DNA of 64,000 bases. It comes from Xiphias gladius (Eukaryota > Chordata > Actinopteri > Istiophoriformes > Xiphiidae). The DNA lies in NCBI RefSeq assembly GCF_016859285.1, contig NC_053422.1:21989501-22053500 (forward strand), read 5' to 3'. Both the position numbers and the translations under genes were made by a program. Below the pieces are notes generated by a model, which was not told the origin of the DNA, ran no database searches, and worked only from the letters and a program-made list of their open reading frames with translations. Shown one piece after another: positions 46,885 through 59,128 of this stretch; the stretch's first letter is position 1, and every line of letters starts with the position of its first letter.

Positions 46885-48062
46885 CATAGTCAATTCTGAA
46901 AGTATTCAGACCCTTTCCCTCTTATACTTTATTTTGTTGTACGTTTAATTGTAAATGGATAAATTTGCCATTTTGTCCATCAATCTACACTCAATAATCC
47001 CAAATCACAAAGTGAGACTGTGTTTTTAGAAATTTTTGCAAATTTAATCAAAATCAAAAACTGAAATTGCTCATTTGCAAAAGCATTCAGTTCCTTAATT
47101 CAGTACTTTGTAGAAGCCCCTTTGGCAGCGGTTACAGCTTTGATTTTCTTGGCTAAGTCTCTACAAGCTTTGAACACCTAGATTTGGGCAGTTCATCCCA
47201 CTCTTCCTGGCAGATCCTCTCAAACTCTGTCAGATTGGATGGGAAACGTCTGTGAACTGTCATCTCCAGGTCTCTCCACAGATATTCTGTGGGGTTCAAG
47301 TCTGGGCTTTGGCTGGGCCACTCAAAGACCATCAGAGACTTGTCCTAAAGCCTTTCTCATAGGACCTTTCTGTATTCGGCGGCATTCAGCCTTCCATCAG
47401 TTCTGACCAGTCTCCCTGTCCCTGCTGCTGAGAAGCCCCCATAGCATGATGCTGCCACCACCATGGTTCACTGTAGGGATGGTATTAGCCAGATGAGGAG
47501 CGGAGCCTGGTGTTTGGAGACACAGTGCTTGGAGTTCTGCCCAGAAGGTTCAATTTTTGTCACATGGCTCACGTGGCTCCCGTCTACACACACTACCATA
47601 AAGGCCTGATTGATGCAGTGCTCCTGAGATGGTCATCTTTCTGGCTGGTTCTCCCATCTCTGCAGAGGAGTTCCGAAGCCCTGTTAGAGTGACCGTTGGG
47701 TTCTTGGTCACCTCACTGACCAAGGCCCTTCATGCCTCAGTTTGGCTGGACGGCAAACTCTAGGAAGAGTCCCGATGGTTCCAAACTTCTCCCATTTCAC
47801 TATCATTGAGGCCACCGTGCTCCTGGGAACACTCAAAGCTTTAGACATGGTTTTATACCCTTGCCCTGATCTATGCCTCGCCACAATTTTATCACAGAGG
47901 TCTACAGAGTTCCTTGGTCTTCATGGCTTTGTTTTTGTCCTGACATGCAGTGTGAATTGTGGGACCCTAAATGTACAGGTGTGTGTCTTTCTAAACTATG
48001 TCAAATAAATTCAGTTTGCCACAGGTGGACAACCATCTCAAGAAAAATGACCTCTAAATTTT
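46885..48062 (-). mobile_element. Decayed Tc1/mariner-family transposon
   Basis: The left end reads gaaagtattcagacccttt, the classic fish Tc1-like terminus. The transposase lies on the minus strand and is broken by stops and frame changes. A readable segment near 47.75-47.92 kb is KIVARHRSGQGYKTMSKAL followed by VPRSTVASMIVKWEKFG, matching the Tc1 helix-turn-helix DNA-binding region (compare DKIVELHKSGKGYKTISKAL). The segment near 47.40 kb matches the later catalytic part. The right terminal inverted repeat is not evident, so the element looks truncated at that end as well as inactive. Confidence 0.85.
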
Positions 48063-48763
48063 AAGGCAAATAATATAGAAATAGAAATATATATTAACAA
48101 TTACATAGTTGCACATGTGCTGCTGTGTGAAGTTAGATAATTTGTAAACCTGTACACCATCCAGCTGCATGTACAGCTGTGCTGCCTTTCTTACGAAATT
48201 GTACCCCTCATTCTGTTGTAAATCTGCCTTTCTGTCTGCTTGATTGATCGCCTGTTATGTAAGCTTGTGTCTTTGTCACATGGCTAACATTATGATCCAT
48301 TATGCAGCATTTAGTTTGCATAATTAACAAAGTAAGGTCTCAGTGACCCACAGGTTCCTAAAGGGATTTGATATTTAACAGATAGATAGTACAGACACCA
48401 TACAGAAAACGTAATTGTCTCAAACTACATTCTGCATCAGTGCATAATTTGTATTGATGTGAGAGGAGTTTAAGTAATTATTGTACAATCTGAGCCTGAA
48501 AATCACACAGATGGGTTGAAGAAGTAGAAGTAGAAAAAAACAAAGGGGTAAGGGTTTTCTAATTCAGGCTCCATGTATGGCGTGTTTTTGACAAGTTCGC
48601 CTTTAAGAAATCATCCATCCATGTCACAGAGTTCTGACGACACAGACTTCTATCTAGAGAAATGAAAAACTATTTTTGAAACACTCCTCACTTCCTTCCC
48701 AATTTTGCTTTTAAGGATGAATTAGTGGATAAAGTAAGATTGCATCCATTTCTATGTGGGGAC

Positions 48764-48764
<1 letters not shown>

Positions 48765-48834
<70 letters not shown>

Positions 48835-48858
48835 TTTTGATGAGGGAGGACTGGAGAT

Positions 48859-48926
<68 letters not shown>
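48765..48926. repeat. Paired (GT)n microsatellites
   Basis: Two tracts, 48765-48833 and 48862-48925, are separated by a short unique stretch (atttttgatgagggagg...). Confidence 0.95.
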
Positions 48927-48927
<1 letters not shown>

Positions 48928-50719
48928 TTTGTGTGTGTGTGTTTGGTGGGTGGCATTAGCACTAAAGATGCAGCAGCCACTTGCCTTGCCAACTGTTCAT
49001 TTTCTTTGAGTAAAATGGTTTTCTTGGCTGTTTTTCATCAAGGTTTTTATCCTCTTGTACCCTCAGCTGGAAGAGGACTGAGTCATAGCTGTCAAGGAAG
49101 CAGGTAGGTGGGAGGCACACAGTGGGTAGGGGGGTGAGGACGAAGGTAGAGAATGTAGGTGGTAGAGGGGAGGGGAGTGGAGGGGGAGATTGTAGTGAAT
49201 GAAAAAAAATTATGAATGGTGCATACTACGCATCCATTTTATTACCTGGTTCTTCTTCAGTCACAGAAACAGAAATTCTGTCTGCAAAGGAGCATAAATC
49301 CCTCAAAAATGATTTCGGCTTCTATTAATTATTTGTCAGTATGTGTTTTGTAATCACAGGTTTATTCAATGTTGACTATGGAATTTTATAATGGTATTCA
49401 TAAACAAAAATCACACATGACACTTTAAAGGGGCTAGTAATCGGCAGAAAGTTACAGAGGCATTAATTTGGATGATAAGATGAATGGATTCAAATAAACT
49501 GGCTGGCAGCCATAATTATCTCAATTCACACTTTAGAAAGAACAACATGTTTCATCCCTTAAGCTTCTACTAACCCCAACTTGATGCTTTTGTTTGCATT
49601 TATACTGCAGAGGCTGCATGTGCCCGCAAGCTATTCCTGTTTAAACTCTGAGTTATGAAAAGATTTGGAAATCTGAGCAAATTAAAAGCTTGATGGATAA
49701 GCCTGTAAAAACCTGTATGTGGATTCAAATGGTACTGAGATGAAAGTCAGATCAAATGTATTGGCCAGAGCGTGTGACAGAACAGAAAGAGAGAAAGACA
49801 GATGTGTGGGTGATGTTTTCTTTTTGTTTTAGTGAGTTTGAAAATGTTTGTTGAGGGTGGACGGGTGGGTAGAACATTAGGAAAATGAATGTGCATTCAG
49901 GCGTCTGTATGTGCACACTTATACATACGTATGTGTGTGTATGCCCCTGCTCTGACATCACTGCTGCCGTCACAGCAGCCACTTCCCTGTGACTCCCTTG
50001 TGACTGAAGGCCTGACAGCCTCCCACGCTCTCCCCATCAACTCCCCTGCTCCTGCTCCTCTCGCCCTGCTTTATCTATAACCCCCCCCACACACACACAC
50101 ACACACTCACTCTCTGTCCTTTGCTTTCGGTCTCCCCCTCAACTCTATTTTTGCATCCATCCATCTCTCTGTCCACTATCTTTCTCTTTTCATTTCACCC
50201 ACCTCCTTTTTCTTTTTGTTTTCATCTCTCTCCCCCTCATTTGGTGTGTGGGTCTCCCCTGTCTTCCGTCATGTTCTCTGCGCCCACAGTGTTGCCTGTC
50301 TCTGTCTCTATGGAAACCCCCAGTGGACAAGAGTGGCTTATAGGTCTGTGAGACACTGATAAAGATCCTATTAGATCACACGCTCTCTTTCTCGCTCAGA
50401 GAGCCTCATGCTTGAAACCTTGCGCATAAAAGTGCAAGCCTATACTGTGTGTAAATTGATGGTGTGTGACCATGTCACTACCTGCCTTCACAACCCCCCC
50501 ATACAATACCACCACCACCCATAGAAAGAGACATTCCATCCCACTATGTGCCCATGACTTATCTGTGGTGTGAAAAAAGAAGGAAAGGATGGAGGCAATG
50601 AGGGAGTAAGGAGGGAGCCCTATTGTTTCATTATACTGTAGGTCTCTTCAATTACTAGGTGGAGAGGGGGACCACCTGATACCGCCTCTGCACATATATT
50701 CCCATCTGAAGCATGCACG

Positions 50720-50829
<110 letters not shown>

Positions 50830-51289
50830 ACACACACTCTCTGGCCCCCCCCTCTCCTGTCTCCCCTTTCAGTCTCACACCTCAGGAACCATATTCTCCT
50901 CACATTTACACATTGTTGAGCCTTCTGTGTTGCGTAGACCGTGCGTCATTCGGGTCCAAACACATCTGAAGGACAGGTGATTTATGATAAGAGGCCTCAC
51001 ATAGACAGAATTTCACAGCTTTGGGTCGCTCTCCTGGTCATCATCATGATTAGACGGTCACGCATAAGTGGATCATTGCAGAGAGTAATCATGGGGAGGA
51101 TACATAAGCTGTACACCATGTCTTTTTGGGGAAAACTAGAAGGGGGTGAATGAAAATGGAGCAAAAAGACAAAAAAAAAGAAAAAAAGAAAAAGAAAAAA
51201 GTGATGCTGGAGTTCTTTTTACTCTTTAAAGTCAAGGCTTAGCTGCTTTGAAAGAATTCAATTTCTCTCGCATCTGAAGGTTTTTTTTA

Positions 51290-51720
51290 GTATCCCCTTT
51301 ATTTTATCAAAATGTACATGAACAAACTACAACAAAGGACTACATTAAAGAAGACATCAAAACGGGCAGCAATAACAGGGGTCAACAACTGAACACACAC
51401 CCAACCCAGCCCCAAGCCCACCCCATTAACACCCCCAGTGCACTGAGATAAAGACATGCCAATGATGTCTCACATTTAGGCACTTGATTTCCCTACCAAA
51501 CCATCTTTGGTCATAGTTGCTGTTGCACGGCTTTAAACTTAGATTCAAACAGGTTTGAGGTGAATTCGAACTTGCTGATTCTGACTGAGTGAATCAGAGA
51601 ATGCTGATTCATGCTGAGAAGAATCGTAAATAATTCCTTCGATTTAGACAGATCTTTATCTGCCATGTTTAGAGATGACCCAAAGATGGTTGTAACCTGA
51701 CCACCTCAATAGAGTAAACT
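51290..51720 (-). other. Possible retrocopy or small gene with 51-codon frame
   Basis: On the minus strand an ATG in good context (aaacATGg) at 51666 opens a 51-codon frame to a stop at 51511. It begins MADKDLSKSKELF and includes SVRISKFEFTSNLFESKFK. About 200 bases downstream is AATAAA (about 51301-51306 on the minus strand), followed within 8 bases by a run of eight A. This could be a short real gene, a processed retrocopy with a short tail, or chance. I do not recognise the protein. Confidence 0.25.
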
Positions 51721-52135
51721 TTAGCATTAAATAAATCAACACTAGATGGTACAGTACTTCACATGATTACAGAAAAGACTCCACAAGGAAAAGAAATCAA
51801 GCACTACATCTTAACACAATTTACCTGAAAACAATGCAATGTATTCGCACACAATATGCTGTAATCAATATGCTGTACAGTCTATTGCAAAGGCATTGTT
51901 GTTGGCATTTTTCTGTAGGAACTTACCAGTCTGTTTACCACTGAGTATTATCTTGGAAAGTCTTGCAAAAATAGATGAATTTTTATTAAATTAAAAGCCT
52001 TTGCTTTGACTTTGGGATGTGATCTATATATTTAGCTACTCATGCATTGTCTAGATTTGTGTGCATACAGTATACTGTTAGTTTGTGTGTGTGTGTGTAT
52101 GTATATACGTGTATTTGTGTGTATGTTCTGTGCAT

Positions 52136-52239
<104 letters not shown>

Positions 52240-52868
52240 CAATTAAAGTACTGTACACACTGGTAGACTTGTCCCTCAGTATTTTTTCAGAATACACCCC
52301 CTTCAGTAAAGGAATAACAAAGTTACATTAAACTGTTTAAGAAGCATAGTAGTCACACAGTATTTGGCAGTGAGAGAACAGTCCTAACTTATCCATGCAC
52401 GATATCAACCACAGGCAAGGTCCACACTCTGAACAAACCCATTAAGAACAACACAGTAAGAACATGAAAAGAGTGTACAAGAATTCAAAAACCTGGAAAT
52501 GTGTTTGTGTGTCCGTGCATGTTTGTGTGTGTCCGTGCATGTGTGTTAATGTCAACAGCACAGTTGGTTTCCCAGGGAGACCAAAGGGCTATGACTCATG
52601 CAGTGCATACAGCATTTTCTGGAATTTTAGCAACATTGGAAGAATTATTATTTTCCCACAAAGCCCAGATAATTACATATAATCATGTTAGAACCTTACA
52701 GAGTACTCTGGGAGTTCACTGTAAAAACCCACTCAATCCCACCCCCATAGGTCTATTATAGACCAAACAGTTTATCCCTGGATTATATTTCCATTCTCCA
52801 GCTCATTCTTCATGGCAAGTACCTTCCCCTTGCTCGATTCTGCGTTATTTTGTAAATAAGTGTGTGTT

Positions 52869-55800
52869 TTAGACTAGTCCAGTCTGTGTGTGCAGGTGTA
52901 AGGGGTAAGGTTGGTAAAGCAGAGTTGATCCCCCTTGGGGTATATAGTAGCTGCAGTAGCTGGGTTCTGCTAGATAGGGGGCACTGTGCTCGGCAAGGTA
53001 GGGGGCAGGCTGGTAGAAGCATGTCACATGATCTGTGTTGGGGATAATGTTCTGCTCTCCTAGAACCTTCAGTGCCAGTACTGTTATCATATTCAGCGTC
53101 TGACGCCTCTCATGTCCCATCAGACACACTGTGCTGTCATCTACCACACGACGCAATGTCATCAGGTACTGGTACTTGCTTCTTTCCTCGCCGATGAAGT
53201 GGTTCTTCAAGTAGGACAGGATCTTCCTCTGCTGCTCCTGCACATCAGGGAAATCGATGAAAAAGCGCGAGCACATATAGCGCTCCAGTGTCTTTATCTG
53301 AGTCTCGCTGGCTGGTCGGTAGTCCCTAACCAACAGGTTGCTGTATTTCAACAAGCCACCACCTCGAATCTCCTCGGGGTTCCTGGTAGCAATTAGGCGG
53401 TAGCGCAAGTGGTCCATGGCTGCCTCAAAGTCACCATACATGCTCTCTGCCAGGACCTCGACGACAGGGACCGAGCCAGATGACCAAGGAACACTGCTCT
53501 GTTCAGGCATGTCTGGGGTTACCTTAGGGGTGTCTTCGTTTTCAGGCAAGGAGCTGGATACCTGATCAGCTTTTGGAGGGGCAGATTCCCCTGGGGCTCC
53601 AGACTGAGAGCGAGGCAGCACATGTGAGGTGGAGCTTGGGATTGTGATTGGAAAAGTGACAGGCTCTGCAATCCGAGGCAACGGTGAGATATAATCTTGT
53701 TCCTTTTTATCCTCCAACTGTAGGAGGGGAACTCGTGGCGGAGGGGAGGACTCTTTAATCTGTTCCTCGCCGTCTGTGTTCAGTATCATAGGCTCCATGT
53801 CTGAAGATACCTGAGGTACTAGGTCCTCTGACTCCACCGGTGGAGTGAGGCAGAGGAGGGGAGGGCTGAGGCAAGGGGACGGTGGAGTAAGACAGAGTGG
53901 AGGAGGGCTAAGGCTGAGCATAGGAGGAGTGAGGTAAGGAGGTGAGCTGAGGCAGGATGAGGTAGGGCTGAAACTCAGAGTTGGAGAGCTATAGCTAGCG
54001 AGGCTGACTGTGCTCGGCAGCGGAGATGAGAGACAATGAGAGGGAGGGGTCAGACATTCAGGGGGGCTGAGGCTGGGGGGTGAGGGATTGAAGCAGGGAG
54101 GGGAGAGACTAAGTACTGGAGGGGTGAGACAGGAAACAGGAGGGCTTACACAGTGGGAAGAGGAGGGTGAATTGAGTGTGGTTTCTTGTAGGCTGCTGTT
54201 TGGCTGATTCAAGTCAATCTTTTTGGTCTGTTGTTCTTTGTTTTCATCCTCATGACTGAGCTCAACTTCTGAGGCATGTACAGGTTCTAAGGTGTTTGAG
54301 CTGGATGTATCAGTCTGTGAAACTAACGTGTCAACTGAGTCTAGAGGCTCTGATTTTTTGGGTGTAGAGACAGTTTCTCTAGGCAAGGACTGGCTTTGCT
54401 CATCAATACCCACATCTGTAGATGGGGTCTCTTTTAGGCTCTGAATACCTGTTTCACATGAACCCTCTTTGATTAGCTCAGAGAATGATGGCTCTTGAGG
54501 TAAACACATGGGATCCACGGCAGAAGTGAATGCTATATCATGGGCTTGATCAGGAGCTGAGGTAAGGTCTAGGTTTGAAGCTAAGTTACTGGAAGGGTTG
54601 GGTTTGGGCCCAGGGTTTGTTTTAGTAGAGATACTGGTTGTTGTGCTAGTTGCAGGGTCTGAACTGGGAGCTGTTGTCTTTGAGTTAAAGGCTATCTCAG
54701 GTTCAGGGCTGGGGCAGGGGTTTGGATCTAGACAGGGCACTATGACAGGTTCACTTTCAGAGACTGGACTGGGGTAAGGACCGGGGGTGACCTTCCTACA
54801 CATCCTCCGAGGGGGTTTGGGAGAGGAGTGTTTGAGCACCACCATGTGGGATAGTCTATCTGAGGCCTTACAAGAGGGAGAAGAGGAGGTCCTTTTGTCA
54901 GAAACAAGGCTGGGTGGTGCAGGTAAAATATCCTGAGTATCTGGAGGGCTGACGGTATCAAGTATGTTAGGTGATTTTTCTGAGTTATCTGTGTGTACTG
55001 TGCTGTGACCCTCCAGTGTATCCTGTGTGCCAGTAAGCTGTGTGTTGTGAAATGTAAGAGATATGGAAGAGGTCGACAGGGAACAATCAATACCCTGTGT
55101 GTTTTCTATGTTTTTTGCTTCTGATGCTAAAATCTCTTCTGTCATTTCACATGTTTCTGAGTCATTTTCCCTCTCTGCTTGTATCTGCTCCCCTGTCTCT
55201 GTCTCTACTTTTCTTTCATCTGCCAATCGTGACTCTATCTTAGCATGTGGAGATGTGATAGTGTCTGGAGCAGACACATGTTGTGTTTTATCTTTCTCAT
55301 TGCTTCTTTGATCCTCATTGAAACCCTTAGAGAAGTCTGTTTTATCAGAGTGCTCGGTAGTGTGTGATTCTTCTGCCAGGTTTAAAGACTCTGTCTTGGT
55401 TTTTTCTGAGGTTTTTGGCCACTCTCCCATCTGGTCTGTGAGATCTTTCCGTTCATCAGGGGGTTTTCCATTGTTAGGCGGTTCTTTCTGGACAGAGAGT
55501 TCCTTGTGATTTGAATGTGCTGGTTGTTGGCCATCACAGGGTTGGGTCTGCTCTAACTGTTCTACCTTCGTTGAGTATTTGGTCTTGTCTGAGAGCTCTG
55601 GCTCATGTCTGAGTTCAATCTGAGTTGGTGTTTCAGTTTTCTCAAAGGTTTGTTTCCTTTCTGACAAACAATTTAGAGATGTCTGATCAGAGAAGTCTGC
55701 CTCTTTTAAGCTTTCTCTGTGTTCTGACACTTCTTTCAGCTCTTGAGTTGTTTTCTCTTCATTGTCTTTTTCCACTTTGGAGTGCTTTGTCTGATTTGAA

Positions 55801-57000
55801 TGTTCAGTTTGTTGTGAAACGTCTGTCTGCGACTCCTTTTCATGCACCTCATCTCTCCGCATCTGGCTGATCTGAGCCCCTTCTTTACTGGATGAGTCTC
55901 TACCAGTGAACCTCTCTGTTTCTGGAGCAGTGGCCTGTTTGAGCAGAGAGGGAGAATCTTTATTCTGATTCTCTGCAGGCTGATCCTTAAGATCAACGGT
56001 ATTATCTATGTTCTGTGACTCCTGCTGAATGTAGGACTGCAGGAGACGATCAAGAATGATCTGGAAGGAGTCGACACTGAACTCAAACTGCCTCCTCAAT
56101 GCGCTCACAAATTTGAGCTCCAGATTTTTTCCACTGTTGTTTGAGAGGGAGATGAGGCTCCAGCGGTCATGTTCATTGAAGACCTTGACCATTTTCTGGA
56201 CGTATGCCTCCTTCATTGTTGCGCTGCTGATCCGCTCCCTGTTGACCCCGGCAGGTAGGCAGTCCAGCAAGCAGCCCAGCACTGACTCTTTGATTACCTG
56301 AGAGAAGAAGACGTCAGCAACATGACAGCTAAAACTAATGACTGCAAGTTAAGTGCAATTTTGCCTTTATTATTGAATTGAATATTGTGATGCTCCTGTG
56401 GTTTAGTTTTCTGTCTAATGCAGTTAAGAATATTAAAATCAGTACTATTGATTCAGCCTTATGGTAAAATGTTCTACAATTAAATTATTGTTAGGATTAC
56501 AATAACATCATTATCAATATAGCTCCACAAAAATCAATACTGCAACACCCCAGAGATGGTAGATATTTAGTCCGATGCTTAAGGATAATACAGGAGAATG
56601 AATGCTGGTTAACGCATGGGATTGAACCCCAATGCTCACCTCTTATTACACTGACCTGCTTCCTTTTTTTAACTAAGCAGTACACTAATCGTACCTGGAA
56701 CTCCTCCTGACTGGGCAGCTCCACTCCAAAGATGATGTCCAGGTCCTTGTAGCTTGTTCCATTGTCTCGGACAAGGACATGGCTGGCCGTGGAGCCGTTC
56801 AGACGAACATCTCTTACAGTGATTCCCTGCTTCTGCAGCCTGGCCCGCACAGCTATGATGATGTCTCGAGGACGCAGCTCCAACGTGGGAAAGTTCCCGC
56901 GTCCGTGGATTGGAACCACCTCCGACAGAACCTGATGGAGAACCTCCACCTGCTCAGCATTCAGGCTGTGGAACCGCTGGCTGGATCTGGTTTCAGACAT
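52869..57000 (-). CDS. tent5d: TENT5/FAM46 non-canonical poly(A) polymerase with giant internal insertion, about 1,244 aa
   Basis: TENT5 enzymes add poly(A) to selected mRNAs, many encoding secreted proteins. Two coding exons: 57000-56695 (102 codons, from [10 protein letters not shown], just after an acceptor ttcag) and 56297-52869 (1,143 codons with stop), joined at phase 0 with GT/AG. A 5' UTR exon probably ends at the donor near 59551. Core motifs: GS at 69-70, DLD (86-88, catalytic acids in YKDLDIIF), [31 protein letters not shown] (third acid, D178); later [14 protein letters not shown] (from about 1053), [48 protein letters not shown] and the terminal [13 protein letters not shown]. 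Between about residues 192 and 1045 lies roughly 855 aa of low-complexity sequence, where family members have about 20. The family is normally about 390 aa. The insertion is in frame, in one exon, with no stop. The choice of D over A/B/C rests on linkage with sh3bgrl, hmgn and chmp1b (human Xq21.1). Core residues read equally like TENT5C. Confidence 0.9.
53160..55740 (-). other. Low-complexity insertion inside the TENT5 catalytic domain
   Basis: This segment of the large exon encodes two kinds of disordered sequence; the insertion proper is about 53.47-56.03 kb. The N-terminal part (about residues 195-560) is charged and hydrophilic, with irregular repeats of an xSDKTxxS or HSNxTKHS type. The C-terminal part (about residues 800-925, bases 53830-54190) is rich in Pro, Ser, Leu and Cys, with recurrent LTPPxLSLSPP and CLTPP/CLSPP words. 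Between them is an S/T/P-rich stretch ([19 protein letters not shown]). No domain is recognised. The frame stays open for more than 2.5 kb despite biased composition, which argues that it is translated. Confidence 0.75.
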
Positions 57001-59097
57001 GCTGCTGCCCTGAATGGAGGGAAGGAAGGAGGACACTGATGAGAGTTTATTACAACTCCTCAACAAAATGTGCTATGTGTTTAACTCTCTTGCTCTTTCT
57101 GTCACTCACACAAACACACACACGTAGCAATCGCTCACACTCATATGCACACTCCTTGCCAGTGTGCTGTCTGTAAGTCACAGTTTGGCTGACAGCTTTT
57201 CTACAATGCTAATGTAACTGCTGTGTTGACAAGCTGAAACATGGAGTGAACCATGTAGACGTGCTGTGCATAAATATTCTTCTGCTGCTCAACAAGATCA
57301 AAACAAACTATTAATAAATTTCACTGGAATCACATAATCTGGAACACATAACAGTATTTACAAGCCAAGACATAGCCAAAAAATAGTTATTTTATTTATA
57401 CTCATCACACGCTCCATCTCAGTCAGATACAATATCTGAATCAGGGTCCGGTCCAGCTCTTTAGCATTATAAAGAACAATAAAAATATACTTAGAAATAA
57501 TTATTGTGTAAGATAATAATAATAATAATAATAATAATACCAATGACATGTAAAGCCAGAGTAAATTTTTGTTTATTGATTGTTTCCACCAGAAGAGCAA
57601 GGGTTAAGCTGAATGAGTCATCCCCAGCAGACTGCATTAATCACAGCAACGTCACTAATTAAAGACACACATCTGTTTTTGTGTCTGTGTGTGCAGCACA
57701 TGATGTGTATAGATTACAAACACCAATTCCCACACACATTCATGTGAGTGCACACAAGCTTTTATATAACACCTTTTGTAAATTGTAATACAAATCGGAA
57801 CAAAGTGGGATTTAATATCAGCCAATTATTTTTGTTTGGCTTTCACAAGCGTAATCCTCCTGGCAGTTTCACACGTAGCCTCTGCATCCAGACTCCATCA
57901 TTCAATCTCTATAAAAACTACACTAATTTCTTTAATAAACCAAACAACATTTTCTTAATTAAGTCAGTAGAAGAAGGGATGGTAATCAAAGAAGAATTAC
58001 TGTTATGTGACTGCGTGTGTGTTTGTGGGCGCATGTCAAAGTGTTTCAGGGAATGAGTGCTTATGTTTGAGTGTGCAACTGTGGTTCATAGCAGCCCATT
58101 ATGATCTATTGTTTGCTTAAATCAATAGTTGTCACTCAGCGTGAGCCGAATGCTGCTGATTGCTATGATTTTTCAATACTAGCAGGCTAAACACTGGGAT
58201 ACTAATGAGTAGTAATGGGATGCTTTCTGGTAGCAGTTTGTCAGACATCAGGGGGCTATATTCTGTCACAACCACAAACAATCCATTATAGGGAGTTTTA
58301 ATAAAATTTTCAAATCCATGTTGCACACACTTCAGCAAAGAGCACTTTACTACGTAGCACATATAAAGCTACAAAAGGCAACCTCTGTGCTCATTCAAAA
58401 AGAATGAAGTATCCTTACCAGACTACAAAGAAGTTGGGTCTGAACACACAAAGCTCCTAATCAACTGTTGTGGATGAGACATCTGTCTGTACCCCACTGT
58501 AACAAGGTGAACTTCAATAGTAATCATACATCCAGAGGTGATAAATACAGTTCCAGATGTTGACACTGGTCATATAAACAATGAAACGATGTGCAAAGGA
58601 CCCAAAGAGGCACTGCAGGACTGTTTTCCAGCTGGCCCCTGTGTCTCCCCCTCCCCTTTCGCACTCTTCTGCAAACTTGCAGCCTGAGTGACTCATCCAG
58701 GCATATCGGCTCAGCTCGCACATAATCTATTGCCGCTGAAAACACAACAAATCCGTGGGTCTTGTAGACACTGGACTTAATCGAAAAACAAACACAAACA
58801 ATAATGCTCTGTAAACGTAGGTTCCTGTCGCAGATATTAATTCTGTAAAGTAGCACACAGAAAACCAAACAATTCTGCCCTGTGGTTTTTTTTTTAACAT
58901 ATAGGACAGAGTGGGAAGAGGAATATTCTGTCCTATGTGTAGAAAGCAGTAGATATTGCCAGAGTAGCCCTATGTGTAAGGTAACAACTCAATATTTGTT
59001 GTGGACCCCCGTAAAATATCATTTCAATGTGTACTGACCACATATTTTGTAAAAAAAAAAAAAAAAAACATATATATATATATGTGTGTGTGTATAT

Positions 59098-59128
<31 letters not shown>

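Noticed and set aside
53469-56030. Idea that the TENT5 insertion is a retained intron
   Set aside because: The 2.5 kb segment is a multiple of three and has no stop in the coding frame. I see no convincing donor at its 5' boundary. A true intron this long would be expected to contain many stops.
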